Shown: one piece after another, positions 6,928 to 8,084 of the stretch
Numbering within the stretch: the first letter of the stretch is position 1
Layout: every line of letters starts with the position of its first letter
Source of the DNA: JBBRNH01 sp038230415
GTDB taxonomy: Bacteria; Bacteroidota; Bacteroidia; Cytophagales; Spirosomataceae
DNA length: 8,084 nt
Assembly: GCA_038230415.1 (NCBI GenBank)
Contig: JBBRNH010000137.1
Span: forward strand, 1-8,084
Direction of reading: 5' to 3'
Notes under the pieces: model-generated
Seen by the model: the letters and a program-made list of their open reading frames with translations, nothing else
Told to the model about the DNA's origin: nothing
The model's database searches: none
Program-made: the position numbers and the translations under genes

Positions 6928-6957
6928 GCCGTTCTATCAATAGCGGGTACCGTTTGG
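6928..6957 (+). promoter_or_regulatory. candidate LytTR-regulator binding site (direct repeat)
   Basis: Two 9-base half-sites, GCCGTTCTA (6928-6936) and ACCGTTTGG (6949-6957), sit in the same orientation, 21 bp start to start. The second fits the known LytTR consensus [TA][AC][CA]GTTN[AG][TG] at all positions; the first fits the core but not the outer bases. The wider context GTGCCGTT / GTACCGTT is also shared. The site lies in the 183-base divergent region, 73 bases before the propeller start at 7031 and 80 bases beyond the kinase start at 6847, so it could serve either direction. Confidence 0.4.
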
Positions 6958-7030
6958 TCAATAACTACCACGAAGAGCCAATCATTAGACGTAGGTTGCA
7001 GGGGTCTGTTTCATTGCCAGACGTTGGCCG

Positions 7031-7966
7031 GTGAACAGTAAACGCTGGATTGAAAAGACAACCACCAATCAGTTGAAAAACTCACTCCTGCCTGCTTTCT
7101 TGTTGGTAGCCTGGCTTCTGAGCGGTCAGGCCAACGGGTTGCTGGCACAATCGGCTCCGGTTCAGGCTTCGCAACCGGCTGGTTTTCAGAATCCCACGTT
7201 GGTTAGCGGGTTTCAGCGGCTCACCCTGCGGCAGGGCCTGGCCGCCAACTTCGCTACGGGTATCACGCAAGACAAAGACGGGTTTATCTGGATTAGCACC
7301 GTTAATGGTCTCACCCGGTTTGATGGTCGTAATTGCCGGAATTTTACCCGGCAGGCGGGCAACCCGCGCTCGTTGTCGCACCGGGTGGTGCGCTCGGTTT
7401 ATACCGCTAAAAACGGTGTACTCTGGGTAGGCACCCAGGTAGGACTGAACCGCTACGACCCCGCCACGCAGCGTTTCCAACGCTTTATGTTCGATACATT
7501 GGCATCGGCGGACAGTCGGCATTTCCGAACCATAACCGAAACCCCCGATGGTCAATTGTGGTGTGGCACCAAAGCGGGGGTGGTGCAGTTCGACCCGGCC
7601 ACCGGAACCGTGCATTTGATCCGTATCCCCACCGATTCGGTTTCGCAGTCGGCAGCCAACAACATCCGGGCGTTGCTGGTTGACGGCCTCACGTTATGGG
7701 TGGGTACGCAGGCGGGATTGTATGCCTGTGCCTGGCGCACAAAGCAGTTTCGGGCTTTTCGGCATCAACCCCAAAACTCCCGGTCGCTTCCCAACGACTG
7801 GGTGGGGGCGTTGGCCCGTAATACCCGCACCGGCGCGTTGATTGTGGGTACGCAGGGCGGCACGGTGGCACTGCTGGCACCGGGGGCAAACCAGTTTCGG
7901 CTGTTGCCGCTGCGGGCCGCCACCCAAACGGTGACCTCGCTATTATTTAACGTGGATTATGGATAA
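7031..7966 (+). CDS. secreted two-component-regulator propeller protein, C-terminally truncated
   Basis: The N-terminal part of a periplasmic sensor. The start is a GTG; no ATG lies upstream in frame before a stop at 6992-6994. A signal peptide spans roughly residues 15-40 (core LLPAFLLVAWLLSG, end near LLAQ). After the lead FQRLTLRQGLAANFATGI come Reg_prop blades: ITQDKDGFIWISTVNGLTRFDG (about 78-99, motif DKDGFIWIST), NGVLWVGTQVGLNRYDP, DGQLWCGTKAGVVQFDP, LTLWVGTQAGLYA and a weaker TGALIVGTQGG. Full-length family members usually have about a dozen or more blades, then a Y_Y_Y domain, a membrane helix and a kinase. Here the frame ends at VTSLLFNVDYG after five blades, exactly where a further DG-x-x-WVGT motif is expected. 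No frame downstream resumes the motif, so an insertion or rearrangement is more likely than a simple frameshift. It is probably non-functional as a sensor. Confidence 0.8.
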   Translation: MNSKRWIEKTTTNQLKNSLLPAFLLVAWLLSGQANGLLAQSAPVQASQPAGFQNPTLVSGFQRLTLRQGLAANFATGITQDKDGFIWISTVNGLTRFDGRNCRNFTRQAGNPRSLSHRVVRSVYTAKNGVLWVGTQVGLNRYDPATQRFQRFMFDTLASADSRHFRTITETPDGQLWCGTKAGVVQFDPATGTVHLIRIPTDSVSQSAANNIRALLVDGLTLWVGTQAGLYACAWRTKQFRAFRHQPQNSRSLPNDWVGALARNTRTGALIVGTQGGTVALLAPGANQFRLLPLRAATQTVTSLLFNVDYG

Positions 7967-8084
7967 GTCTTCTGTGATACGCTGACAGTGAGTGCATAGT
8001 AGGCAGGAGATGCCGAGATTTGTAGGACCAACTAACATTTCTCACAACCCCCGCCCATATGCTCCGCGAAGATAAAGCAAACAA
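7967..8084. other. non-propeller sequence after the truncation, possible insertion edge
   Basis: No reading frame here continues the propeller motifs, and the base style is unlike the coding DNA before it. A small hairpin GGCA-GGAGA-TGCC is present near 8003-8015. An ATG at 8059 opens a plus-strand frame (MLREDKAN) that is still open at the window edge and could be the start of a mobile-element gene. Only eight codons are visible, so no family can be named. Confidence 0.3.

Noticed and set aside
7082..7615. 177-codon minus-strand frame opposite the propeller gene
   Set aside because: The plus strand carries the signal peptide and repeated WVGT blades; the minus frame has no recognisable feature.

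Overview
The window looks like chromosome of a member of the Bacteroidota, probably a Cytophagales/Spirosoma-type bacterium. This is inferred from gene content and style: a LytS-type kinase with a LytTR regulator, a secreted two-component-regulator propeller, several lipoproteins, 4-base ATGA gene overlaps, no clear Shine-Dalgarno sequences, and one credible TTG/TAnnTTTR-type promoter. No RNA gene or CRISPR array was seen.

Region 1 (1-3250, minus strand) is a compact three-gene unit read right to left. It holds a protein of unknown function (2417-3250), then after 9 bases a secreted alpha/beta-hydrolase of lipase type (1178-2407), then with a 4-base overlap a lipoprotein with PQQ/BamB-like propeller motifs (1-1181). 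The lipoprotein carries an apparent single-base frameshift near position 250 and runs off the left edge in the restored frame. The first gene has no signal peptide, and its only good promoter lies inside the annotated N-terminal extension, so its start is doubtful.

Region 2 (3251-3687) is a 437-base gap that looks like a scrap heap. It has AT-rich DNA with two related small palindromes, a short C-terminal-looking coding scrap, and a 138-base element with terminal inverted repeats that encloses a perfect 19-bp-stem hairpin (MITE/REP-like).

Region 3 (3688-4686, minus) is a lipoprotein of YD/DUF4595-like beta-strand style. It is interrupted by four 10-residue proline-rich tandem repeats encoded by a 30-bp minisatellite.

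Region 4 (4857-6847, minus) is a two-component system: a soluble GAF-domain histidine kinase of the LytS type followed, with an ATGA overlap, by a LytTR-domain response regulator. Divergent from it, region 5 (7031-7966, plus) encodes a secreted propeller protein that stops after about five blades, far short of the membrane and kinase parts its family normally has. The sequence after it (7967-8084) has a different character and may be the edge of an insertion. The 183-base divergent region holds two GCCGTT/ACCGTT half-sites 21 bp apart, the geometry of LytTR-regulator binding sites. A plausible reading is that the LytTR protein controls its own operon and/or the divergent propeller gene.

No clearly new system is visible. 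The most useful leads are the palindromic element, the candidate LytTR site, the truncated sensor, the frameshifted lipoprotein and the uncharacterised lipase cluster.
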